Below are positions 1 to 6,125 of a DNA stretch of 6,150 bases, in pieces. The stretch spans positions 1-6,150 of the forward strand of contig CATOKC010000166.1 in NCBI GenBank assembly GCA_951800675.1, in the 5' to 3' direction. Origin of the DNA: an uncultured Oscillibacter sp. Its GTDB lineage: Bacteria > Bacillota_A > Clostridia > Oscillospirales > Oscillospiraceae. The notes beneath the pieces are model-generated. The model saw only the letters and a list, made by a program, of their open reading frames with translations. It did not search any database and was not told where the DNA came from. Every line of letters starts with the position of its first letter. The first letter of the stretch is position 1. The translations under genes and the position numbers were made by a program.

Positions 1-1044
<1,044 letters not shown>

Positions 1045-1063
1045 GGAAAACCAAGATAGAAAC

Positions 1064-1098
1064 CGCCCCAGGCTATGCGGAGCGCATGGCCTGGGGCG
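1064..1098. terminator. Hairpin between convergent genes, probable bidirectional terminator
   Basis: A 16-bp stem (1064-1079 with 1083-1098) closes a 3-nt GAG loop, with a single T-G wobble at 1074/1088 and no mismatches. It lies 20 bp after the lysS stop and 30 bp from the stop of the opposing gene. The tail on the plus side (ATTTATGTT) is only moderately T-rich. Read on the minus strand the tail is TTTCTATCTTGGTTTT, which is at least as good, so the element probably ends transcription from both sides. Confidence 0.75.
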
Positions 1099-1128
1099 AT
1101 TTATGTTCGTTCTGGAACCGCGGGCGCT

Positions 1129-2139
1129 TTACGCAGCATTTTCCAAGGGGAAGGTAATGCGCCAGTTCCCGTCAATCCGAGCGGAGGCGGTGTAAAAGTC
1201 ACCATGGAGCGTATAGTGTGCCAAGTTCTCCGGATTGATGTCAAAGACAAATTCCTGGTAATCCAGCCGCGCGCCCTCCTCTGTCAAATCGGTAAAAGAA
1301 GCGGAAGCGAGGCTATCCAAACGCTGCCCCTTCTCGCTTTCCAGCCACAGCCGTCCGTGGTTGTCCAGTTCTACGGCGTTGCCCTGACAGAGCTGGACAT
1401 GGAACAGGCCGTCCGCGTACCCGGCGGCGTTGACGGGAAGGCCGGGGACCGGTTCCGCCAGGGCCTCGCCGGGCTGGAGCATGGAGATCGAGTCCGCCAG
1501 CTCTAGATTTCCGCCGCTGCCGGTGCGGAAGAACCCCTCCACGGTCTCTGCCTCCGCGGCGTGGTCCGCCAGCGCCAGAGGAACCGCCGCGCCTTCCAGC
1601 GCCTGTTTGCCGGAGAGAAACCAGCCTAGGGAGATGGTCATCTTTCGTCCCTGGGGGATGGCGGAGCCGTCCATGGTCTGAGTGGTCACCAGGAAGAGCG
1701 CGGTATTGGTGTCAGGGTCAAAGCCAGCCCGCTCACAATGGCTGGTCTGGTCAAAGGGAATGTGAAAACTGTAGCTATCAAAAAGGTCGCAGGAGGCGTC
1801 TACCGCTTCTCCCCGGAGGGCAATGTACGTTCGCGCGGTATCACCCTCCACACGGACAGAAACCACCTCCACCACCACGCCGTTGTCCGTGCAGGACCTT
1901 TGCACGGGCTGAAAGAACTGAGCGGCGGCGGGGGAGAGGGCGTAGAGCAGATGGTAGCCCGTTTCGGTCTGCGCCGCCAAAGCTGGGGTAGCCAGGAGCA
2001 TCGCCGCTACGGCGGCAATGCCGATCAGGCGGCGGAGGGGAAATGAGGGACGCCGTGCTTTTGCCAGGGTCTTTTCGATTAAGCGGGGGGAGGGAGCAAT
2101 GGGGGCGTTGAGACGCTGGTAAGTCTCTGTAAAGTTCAT
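1129..2139 (-). CDS. Membrane-anchored anti-sigma-like protein (DUF4179-type), partner of the ECF sigma factor
   Basis: 336-residue protein with a short basic cytoplasmic N-terminus (residues 1-38), one membrane segment (~39-57, IGIAAVAAMLLATPALAA) and a ~280-residue extracytoplasmic domain. This topology, and its position directly after an ECF sigma gene, fit the DUF4179/anti-sigma class found in Firmicutes. The family name is my recognition from architecture and sequence style, not a search. The inferred role is to hold the sigma factor inactive until an envelope signal arrives. The start is secure: AAGGAGG lies 4 nt upstream, and the ATG overlaps the sigma stop as ATGA (2136-2139), indicating translational coupling. 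The outer domain has cysteines at 83, 117, 135 and 251 and a DLFDSYSFHIPF segment, and alternates short hydrophobic strands, suggesting a beta-rich sensor fold. No catalytic motif is visible, and the ligand is unknown. Confidence 0.75.
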   Translation of the reverse strand: MNFTETYQRLNAPIAPSPRLIEKTLAKARRPSFPLRRLIGIAAVAAMLLATPALAAQTETGYHLLYALSPAAAQFFQPVQRSCTDNGVVVEVVSVRVEGDTARTYIALRGEAVDASCDLFDSYSFHIPFDQTSHCERAGFDPDTNTALFLVTTQTMDGSAIPQGRKMTISLGWFLSGKQALEGAAVPLALADHAAEAETVEGFFRTGSGGNLELADSISMLQPGEALAEPVPGLPVNAAGYADGLFHVQLCQGNAVELDNHGRLWLESEKGQRLDSLASASFTDLTEEGARLDYQEFVFDINPENLAHYTLHGDFYTASARIDGNWRITFPLENAA

Positions 2140-2591
2140 AAATCCTCCTTCAAAAGGTGGGCCAGGGCCTGTCGGGCCCGGGTCAGCTGGGCGCGGACGG
2201 TGGAGGGCTTGCGCCCCAGAATACGGGCTGTTTCCTCCGTGTCATAGCCCTCGTAGTAGTAAAGATGGATGACGGCCCGGTACTTGGGCGGCAGCTGGGC
2301 CAGGGCGGCGTCCAGGCCGGACTCCTCCGGCTGGCTGTACGAATAGACGTCCTCCAGCGGGACGCTGCGTTTCCGCCAGGGAGAGACGGCAAGGCTGTTC
2401 GCGCGGTTGGCCGTCACCCGCAGAAGCCAGGCCTTTCGGTGCTCCTCGCTTTCAAAGGGCGGGGCGGCCCGGTGGTAGCGGAGGAAAACCTCCTGAAAGA
2501 CGTCGTCGGCGTCCTGGCGGCTGCGGAGCTGGGCATAAGCCAGGCGGTAGACCATGGTTCCGTACCGCTCCACGGCGGATTCTGTGTCCAT
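2136..2591 (-). CDS. ECF-family RNA polymerase sigma factor (sigma-70 group 4)
   Basis: 151-residue alternative sigma factor that would direct RNA polymerase to a small regulon. Region 2 covers about residues 5-70, with the core-binding/-10 signature DADDVFQEVFLR at 27-38 and the WLLRVTANRA helix at 55-64. A short linker (PWRKRSVPLED) follows. Region 4 covers ~95-148, with LPPKYRAVIHLYYYEGYDTEETA and the helix-turn-helix ILGRKPSTVRAQLTRAR. There is no region 1 or 3, as expected for the group. I chose the ATG at 2591 (MDTESAVERYG): it matches the normal N-terminus and has a GAAGGTG ribosome site at 2596-2602. A longer in-frame start at 2666 would put 25 unusual residues in front and would overlap the candidate promoter. 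The stop overlaps the start of the anti-sigma-like gene, so the two should be made together. The exact ECF subgroup cannot be fixed by eye. Confidence 0.93.
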   Translation of the reverse strand: MDTESAVERYGTMVYRLAYAQLRSRQDADDVFQEVFLRYHRAAPPFESEEHRKAWLLRVTANRANSLAVSPWRKRSVPLEDVYSYSQPEESGLDAALAQLPPKYRAVIHLYYYEGYDTEETARILGRKPSTVRAQLTRARQALAHLLKEDL

Positions 2592-2637
2592 TTTGCACCT
2601 TCTTCCTATTTGGCGGATGGTGAGCGCTCTATCAGGA

Positions 2638-2665
2638 ATACCGTCCAGAGGGGGAAAACGCTGCA
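2638..2665 (-). promoter_or_regulatory. Candidate ECF-type autoregulatory promoter for the sigma/anti-sigma pair
   Basis: On the minus strand a TGCAGC element (2660-2665) and a CGGTAT element (2638-2643) are separated by 16 bp. They resemble the Firmicute ECF consensus TGAAAC / CGTC only loosely. The distance to the start codon at 2591 is right for a ~40-nt leader. ECF sigma genes commonly transcribe themselves, so an element like this is expected here, but the match is weak. Confidence 0.3.
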
Positions 2666-2675
2666 CGCTCAGGCT

Positions 2676-2740
2676 ATTTTTTTAGGACCCGGCTGAAATC
2701 CGGCGTTTCGCCGCCTTCCAACCAAGTCCTAAAATAAGCT
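2676..2740 (-). repeat. Inverted repeat with nested hairpins over the 3' end of the radical SAM gene
   Basis: Arms at 2680-2692 and 2722-2734 can form a 13-bp stem in minus-strand RNA, including two G-U pairs. On plus-strand RNA the same two positions are C-A mismatches, so the structure fits a minus-strand transcript. Inside lies a second stem, CGGCG-AAA-CGCCG (2701-2713). The outer arm includes the last codons and TAG stop (2729-2731) of the radical SAM gene. There is no T-tract after the stem in either direction (runs of T precede it), so it is not a standard Rho-independent terminator. It may be a 3'-end or processing structure between the radical SAM gene and the sigma operon. Confidence 0.5.
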
Positions 2741-3616
2741 GAGCTGGTCCGTCTCGTGCCCCCGCCGGGAGGCGGTGACAATGCGGCCCATGGAGTACAG
2801 CATCCCCCGGCGGTTACAGGCCTCCTGAAAGACCTCCCACAGCGCCCGGGCTTTTGGGCTGGCGCATTCGTACCAGAGACCGTACCGCCTCTGGTATTTT
2901 TCCGCCAGGCCCTGACCCGGGAAATGCTCCTCTAATTTCCGGTAAAAATACTCCCGCTGTCCCGCCCGGCAGGTCATGCCAAGGGCGGGGTAGACAAACC
3001 GGGCTCCCGCGTCCGCCGCCCGGTTCACGATATCCCGGATGTTCTCCGGGCGGTCCTCCAAAAAGGGAAGAATGGGCATCATCAAAATGCCGGTAAACAG
3101 CCCCGCCGCGCTGAGCCGTTCCACCGCCGCCAGACGGCGGGAGGGGGAAGGGGCGTGGGGCTCCACCTTGGCGGCCAGAGCGTCGTCGCAGGTGGTGAGG
3201 GTGATTTTGCAGATAGCGGGCATGGTCCGGTTAATGGAAGCCAGCACGTCGATGTCCCGGACGATGAGGCCGCTTTTCGTGGCGATGGCCACGCCGAAGC
3301 CATAGGCCTCCAGCAGCGTCAGGGCCCGGCGGGTTAGCTGGAGCTCTTCCTCAAAGGGGTTGTAGGGGTCACTCATGGAGCCGGTGCCCACTACGCCCAC
3401 CTTGACCTTGCTCTCCAAGTCGTCCCGGATGATCCGCAGAGCGTCCGCCTTGGCCTTGACCCGGTCAAAGTCCTCGTTGTGGTAGCAATCACTCCGGCTG
3501 TCGCAGTAGATGCAGCCGTGGCAGCAGCCCCGGTAGATGTTCATATTGTATTCCGTTCCGAACCAGCTGGGGTCCTTGGTCCGGTTCACGATGGACTTGG
3601 CGGGGATATATTCCAT
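2729..3616 (-). CDS. SPL-family radical SAM protein (COG1533-type) with C-terminal clamp-binding-like peptide
   Basis: 295-residue radical S-adenosylmethionine enzyme. The iron-sulfur motif CxxxCxxC is Cys31-Cys35-Cys38 in RGCCHGCIYCDSR, with an extra Cys32. The SAM-binding part follows: GVVGTGSMSDPYNPFE (~74-89), the TKSGLIVRDIDVL strand (~113-125), and the EPHAPSPSRRLAAVERLSAAG segment (~152-172) typical of spore-photoproduct-lyase relatives. Family members include DNA photoproduct lyases and many proteins of unknown reaction, so the substrate cannot be assigned. The protein ends in QLSLF, matching the consensus pentapeptide QL[S/D]LF for binding the beta sliding clamp, which hints at a DNA-linked job. 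The start at 3616 has AGGAG 6 nt upstream (3623-3627). It follows the lipoprotein gene by 28 bp, probably in one transcript. No defect is seen. It is distinct from classical SplB by its overall make-up. Confidence 0.9.
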   Translation of the reverse strand: MEYIPAKSIVNRTKDPSWFGTEYNMNIYRGCCHGCIYCDSRSDCYHNEDFDRVKAKADALRIIRDDLESKVKVGVVGTGSMSDPYNPFEEELQLTRRALTLLEAYGFGVAIATKSGLIVRDIDVLASINRTMPAICKITLTTCDDALAAKVEPHAPSPSRRLAAVERLSAAGLFTGILMMPILPFLEDRPENIRDIVNRAADAGARFVYPALGMTCRAGQREYFYRKLEEHFPGQGLAEKYQRRYGLWYECASPKARALWEVFQEACNRRGMLYSMGRIVTASRRGHETDQLSLF

Positions 3617-3644
3617 CCGGTTCTCCTCTCATGGACAGGGCGGT

Positions 3645-4235
3645 TCAGGCATCCAGGGTGATTTCCTCACGGTATACAATGTGGAATGGAATGTGGTCCT
3701 CCAGCCGGGAACTGGCAAGGCTGTCGAAAAGCTGGTCGTAAGCAGCCTCAGCGTCATCGGTCAGTATATAGGAAATGCAGGAATCATAGGGGAGCAGATC
3801 GGATTGAACCTCCTCCTCAAACCTTCGGAGGAGGGAGTAGTTCCATTCACACCGCTTACCGTCCTGATAGAAAACAGAGGTAAAGCTCTCCCCATCATAG
3901 GACAGGTCCTCAAGAGACATCTTGGGATAGTCGTTCTTGATGGACGCAATATAGTCCGGGTCGTACCAGGAGGAAACGCCCAGCGAATCCAGTGTGAAGT
4001 AACCGCATAGCCGCACCGAAGCGGCTTTTCCGGCGTCAACGGCTTCTAAAAAATCCTCCCAGCTCTCCCGCCCGCTGGTGATGGCCCCGTCCTCTGTGAC
4101 AAGACAGCCATCCGCCTTGGCTTGTTCCAGACTGTAGTCCTGGGGAAGCTCCTCCAAAGGAATCGGTTCCGGCTTCCCTCCGCAGCCGGAGAGGAGGAAC
4201 AGGCAGAGCGGCGCGGCAAGCAATCCCTTTTTCAT
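3645..4235 (-). CDS. Small secreted lipoprotein, possibly DUF4362-like
   Basis: 196-residue protein with a clear lipoprotein signal: MKKG, a hydrophobic stretch (residues 5-15) and lipobox LSGC with the lipidated cysteine at 18, so it should be anchored on the outer face of the membrane. The mature part is acidic and begins with the low-complexity linker GGKPEPIPLEEL. The segment SLEQAKADGCLV...SWEDFLEAVDAGKAASVRL (~35-76), followed by the LSYDGESF strand (~111-118), resembles the layout of DUF4362 lipoproteins. That call is tentative, and no enzymatic motif is visible. Additional cysteines are at 44, 77, 128 and 152. I start it at 4235, where AAGGAGG lies 7 nt upstream (4243-4249). The longer frame starting at 4289 is ruled out because it would begin upstream of this gene's own -10 box. 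Next downstream is the radical SAM gene, 28 bp away. Confidence 0.85.
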   Translation of the reverse strand: MKKGLLAAPLCLFLLSGCGGKPEPIPLEELPQDYSLEQAKADGCLVTEDGAITSGRESWEDFLEAVDAGKAASVRLCGYFTLDSLGVSSWYDPDYIASIKNDYPKMSLEDLSYDGESFTSVFYQDGKRCEWNYSLLRRFEEEVQSDLLPYDSCISYILTDDAEAAYDQLFDSLASSRLEDHIPFHIVYREEITLDA

Positions 4236-4262
4236 GGCGGAGCCTCCTTTTTTGATGTATCC

Positions 4263-4291
4263 ATCATAGCACGTATTTTGGAAAATCACAA
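4263..4291 (-). promoter_or_regulatory. Sigma-A-type promoter with extended -10 for the lipoprotein gene
   Basis: Minus-strand TTGTGA (4286-4291) and TATGAT (4263-4268) are exactly 17 bp apart, and a TGC directly before the -10 box makes an extended -10. Transcription would begin near 4256, leaving a ~20-nt leader that contains the AAGGAGG site. It probably drives the lipoprotein and radical SAM genes together. Confidence 0.75.
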
Positions 4292-4305
4292 GGGCTCGGT
4301 TTGTA

Positions 4306-4334
4306 TTGACAATCCCCGGTCTGTCTGCTACAAT
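4306..4334 (+). promoter_or_regulatory. Sigma-A promoter of the tyrS T-box transcript
   Basis: A consensus TTGACA (4306-4311) is followed by a 17-bp spacer and TACAAT (4329-4334), one base off the ideal -10. Transcription should start about 4341, just before stem I of the T-box. Its -35 box lies 14 bp from the -35 box of the divergent lipoprotein promoter. Confidence 0.92.
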
Positions 4335-4344
4335 ACGGCTTACA

Positions 4345-4610
4345 GTGATGAAAAGGACCAGTACCCGTCATGCCCTTCGCAAAGAGAGCCCCCGGCTTGG
4401 TGGAAGGGGGAGGAAGGCGGACGGCGAATACCCCTTGGAGCTGGCGCCCGAACGGAGCTTTTCCCAGTAGGCGCGCGCCGGGTGCGCCCGTTACCGCGCT
4501 GTCGTGTGCTGGCACGGCCTGAGGCCGCTTTCGTGAGAGGGCGGCGAACCAGAGGTGGTACCGCGAATTGTGTTCGCCCTCTGTCCCCACCGGGACGGGG
4601 CGTTTTTTGT
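4345..4610 (+). ncRNA. Tyrosine-specific T-box riboswitch leader of tyrS
   Basis: Transcriptional T-box that senses uncharged tRNA-Tyr. In stem I, AAGG (4353-4356) pairs with CCTT (4433-4436) below the specifier loop, which contains the AGTA motif (4360-4363) opposite GAA (4426-4428). The next three bases are the specifier TAC (4429-4431), a tyrosine codon. CCGTC (4365-4369) pairs with GACGG (4420-4424) above the loop, and GCCCTTC (4372-4378) with GAAGGC (4413-4418) further up. A second AGTA (4466-4469) and a GGCGC/GCGCC hairpin (4470-4488) probably belong to stem II. A stem III-like hairpin CGGCC-TGA-GGCCG is at 4515-4527. The T-box sequence AGAGGTGGTACCGCG (4551-4565) contains TGGT, which pairs with ACCA of a tRNA with discriminator A, as in tRNA-Tyr. 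The antiterminator pairs 4536-4543 with 4575-4582 and excludes the terminator. Confidence 0.95.
4575..4608 (+). terminator. Conditional Rho-independent terminator of the tyrS T-box
   Basis: The left arm 4575-4587 pairs with the right arm 4592-4602 (CGCCCT, a 2-nt CT bulge, GTCCC; loop CACC; GGGACGGGGCG), followed by six T residues at 4603-4608. The first eight bases of the left arm (4575-4582) are also the 3' arm of the antiterminator, so only one of the two structures can form. This is the on/off switch for tyrS. Confidence 0.93.
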
Positions 4611-4647
4611 TCCCTCCGGGGAATCCAAACAAAAGGAGAAGGACAAC

Positions 4648-5874
4648 ATGCAGATTTATGAAGAACTGAGAGCCCGGGGCCTTATTGCCCAGGTCACCGA
4701 CGAGGCGGAGATCCGGGAGCTGGTGAATACCGGTAAGGCGGTGTTCTACATCGGCTTCGACCCCACGGCGGACAGCCTCCACGTGGGCCATTTCATGGCG
4801 CTGTGCCTGATGAAGCGCCTCCAGATGGCGGGAAACCGGCCCATCGCCCTGATTGGCGGCGGCACCGGCATGGTGGGGGATCCCTCCGGCCGGACGGACA
4901 TGCGGCAGATGATGACCACGGAGACCATTCAGCACAACTGCGACTGCTTCAAAAAGCAGATGGAGCGGTTCATTGAGTTCGGACCGGACAAGGCCATCAT
5001 GGTGAATAATGCCGAGTGGCTGATGAAGCTGAACTATATCGAGCTTTTGCGGGAGGTGGGGGCCTGCTTCTCCGTCAACAACATGCTGCGGGCGGAGTGC
5101 TACAAGCAGCGGATGGAAAAGGGCCTCAGCTTCCTGGAGTTCAACTATATGATCATGCAGTCCTACGACTTCTACCACATGTTCCAAACCCTGGGCTGCA
5201 ACATGCAGTTCGGTGGCGACGACCAGTGGAGCAACATGCTGGGCGGAACGGAGCTGATCCGCCGGAAGCTGGGCAAGGACGCCTACGCTATGACCATCAC
5301 CTTGCTGATGAACTCCGAAGGCAAAAAGATGGGCAAGACCGCCAAAGGCGCGGTGTGGCTGGACCCCAACAAGACCACCCCCTTCGAGTTCTACCAATAC
5401 TGGCGGAACGTGGGGGACGCGGACGTCCTCAAGTGCATTCGCATGCTGACCTTCCTGCCCCTGGAGGAGATTGACGCCATGGACAGGTGGGAAGGCAGCC
5501 AGCTGAACCGGGCCAAGGAGATTCTGGCCTACGAGCTGACCAAGCTGGTCCACGGACAGCAGGAGGCCGAAAAGGCCCAGGAGACCGCCCGGGGCCTCTT
5601 TGCCGGGGCGGGCTCCACGGAGCACATGCCCTCCACGGAGCTGCCCGCCGCCAAGTTCGAGGATGGGAAAATCGGGGCCATCGCCCTGCTGGTGGCCTGC
5701 GGCCTGTGTCCTTCCAACGGGGAGGCCCGGCGGCTGATTCAGCAAGGAGGCGTGCTGGTGAACGACCGGAAGGTGGCGGATATTTCCGAAACCTTTGATC
5801 AGGCGGATTTCCAGGGAGAAGGCGTCATCATCAAAAAGGGCAAAAAGGTGTTCCACCGGGCGTATACCCGGTGA
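4648..5874 (+). CDS. tyrS: Tyrosyl-tRNA synthetase
   Basis: 408-residue class I synthetase that charges tRNA-Tyr in the cytoplasm. The Rossmann catalytic domain begins with FYIGFDPTADSLHVGHF (residues 33-49). The HIGH motif is HVGH at 45-48, GGGTGMVGDPSGRT is at 70-83, and the tyrosine-binding segment is EFNYMIMQSYDFYHM (~164-178), followed by GGDDQWSNM (189-197). The KMSKS loop is KMGKT at 227-231; a glycine here is normal for bacterial TyrRS, where KFGKT is also common. An alpha-helical anticodon domain follows, and a C-terminal S4 RNA-binding domain sits at ~345-408 (PSNGEARRLIQQGGVLVND). The start at 4648 is supported by AGGAG at 4634-4638 (9 nt spacing) and by the typical N-terminus MQIYEELRARGL. 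Longer in-frame starts upstream lie inside the T-box structure. Length and motifs are complete. Expression is governed by the T-box leader. Confidence 0.98.
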   Translation: MQIYEELRARGLIAQVTDEAEIRELVNTGKAVFYIGFDPTADSLHVGHFMALCLMKRLQMAGNRPIALIGGGTGMVGDPSGRTDMRQMMTTETIQHNCDCFKKQMERFIEFGPDKAIMVNNAEWLMKLNYIELLREVGACFSVNNMLRAECYKQRMEKGLSFLEFNYMIMQSYDFYHMFQTLGCNMQFGGDDQWSNMLGGTELIRRKLGKDAYAMTITLLMNSEGKKMGKTAKGAVWLDPNKTTPFEFYQYWRNVGDADVLKCIRMLTFLPLEEIDAMDRWEGSQLNRAKEILAYELTKLVHGQQEAEKAQETARGLFAGAGSTEHMPSTELPAAKFEDGKIGAIALLVACGLCPSNGEARRLIQQGGVLVNDRKVADISETFDQADFQGEGVIIKKGKKVFHRAYTR

Positions 5875-5877
5875 GAG

Positions 5878-5903
5878 AAAAGAGGGCCAAGGCCCTCTTT
5901 TTT
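5878..5903 (+). terminator. Rho-independent terminator of tyrS
   Basis: A perfect 10-bp stem (5878-5887 with 5892-5901) closes a CAAG loop, four bases after the tyrS stop. The 3' arm runs into a T-tract (5898-5903). The stem AAAAGAGGGC/GCCCTCTTTT starts with A residues opposite the T-tract, so it could also work for transcripts arriving from the right. Confidence 0.95.
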
Positions 5904-5917
5904 CATAACCGTTCCAA

Positions 5918-5949
5918 TTATTGCACAAAAGTTAGTTTTTGTGCAATAA
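5918..5949. repeat. Perfect 13-bp inverted repeat, possible operator
   Basis: TTATTGCACAAAA (5918-5930) and its exact reverse complement (5937-5949) flank a 6-nt GTTAGT spacer. It lies 14 bp after the tyrS terminator and ~76 bp before the start of the next small reading frame. No T-tract follows directly on either strand, so a terminator role is doubtful. The AT-rich ends and short spacer suit a dimeric DNA-binding protein. I cannot name a regulator from the half-site. Confidence 0.6.
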
Positions 5950-6025
5950 AAAGTTTTTCTTCCATGGGATATTTTTCTCCTTCGCCGGTTATTGCTGTCG
6001 AAAGGCCTTTCAAGGAGAGCTGCAT

Positions 6026-6124
6026 ATGCTGACAGAACAACAATTTACGGACGCCGCGGAGCGGTATATGGACATGGTGGAGCTGTTGACAAAGTGCTCC
6101 CAAAACACTCGAAATATGGTATAA
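6026..6124 (+). pseudogene. 32-codon reading frame resembling the start of an ECF sigma factor, probably a remnant
   Basis: Small frame with a strong ribosome site (AAGGAG at 6012-6017, 8 nt spacing) and ATG start. Residues 1-18, MLTEQQFTDAAERYMDMV, look like the N-terminal region-2 helix of group 4 sigma factors. They share the ERYxxMV pattern with the intact sigma factor at 2136-2591 (AVERYGTMVYRL), where the next residues are normally YRLA or similar. Here the similarity stops: ELLTKCSQNTRNMV follows, then TAA at 6122-6124. That stop lies inside the -10 box of a downstream promoter. The simplest reading is a decayed or truncated sigma gene whose start region survives next to the next gene's promoter. 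It could instead be a genuine small protein or a leader peptide. The good ribosome site suggests it may still be translated. Confidence 0.4.
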
Positions 6125-6125
6125 T
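6117..6125 (+). promoter_or_regulatory. Extended -10 promoter for a gene beyond the right edge
   Basis: TGGTATAAT is a perfect TGnTATAAT extended -10 box. No good -35 sits 17 bp upstream (CTCCCA at 6097-6102). A consensus TTGACA exists at 6086-6091, but its 28-bp spacing is too long for normal use. A transcript would start near 6132 and run off the window through a purine-rich leader (GCGAGGAAAT at the end), which might be part of a ribosome site. Confidence 0.6.

Noticed and set aside
1075..2046. Plus-strand frames opposite the anti-sigma-like gene
   Set aside because: They are antisense to a gene with a strong ribosome site and clear membrane topology. The first one starts inside the terminator hairpin.
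2592..2666. N-terminal extension of the sigma factor to an ATG at 2666
   Set aside because: The added 25 residues do not belong to the sigma fold, and the region holds the candidate promoter. The start at 2591 has a ribosome site and gives a standard-length protein.
4236..4289. N-terminal extension of the lipoprotein gene to an ATG at 4289
   Set aside because: That ATG lies upstream of the -10 box and predicted transcription start of the gene, and it would bury the lipoprotein signal. The ATG at 4235 has an ideal ribosome site and begins the signal peptide.
5321..5342. KMGKT instead of KMSKS in TyrRS as a possible active-site defect
   Set aside because: Bacterial TyrRS normally carries K-(F/M)-(G/S)-K-(T/S), so glycine and threonine here are within normal family variation.
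5016..5798. Two plus-strand frames inside tyrS (5016-5474 and 5487-5798)
   Set aside because: They are out-of-frame shadows of tyrS with arginine- and glycine-rich translations, no start signals and no domain similarity.
4264..5928. A 554-codon open frame on the minus strand covering the whole of tyrS and its leader
   Set aside because: It is antisense to a clear tyrS gene and a structured T-box. Its translation is low-complexity, rich in H, L, G, P and Q, with no recognisable domain, as expected for the reverse complement of GC-rich coding DNA.
5939..6025. Longer version of the 32-codon frame starting at 5939, and an opposing frame at 5918-6103
   Set aside because: Both begin or end inside the inverted repeat and lack ribosome sites. 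The 5939 version adds phenylalanine-rich residues from an AT-rich intergenic stretch.
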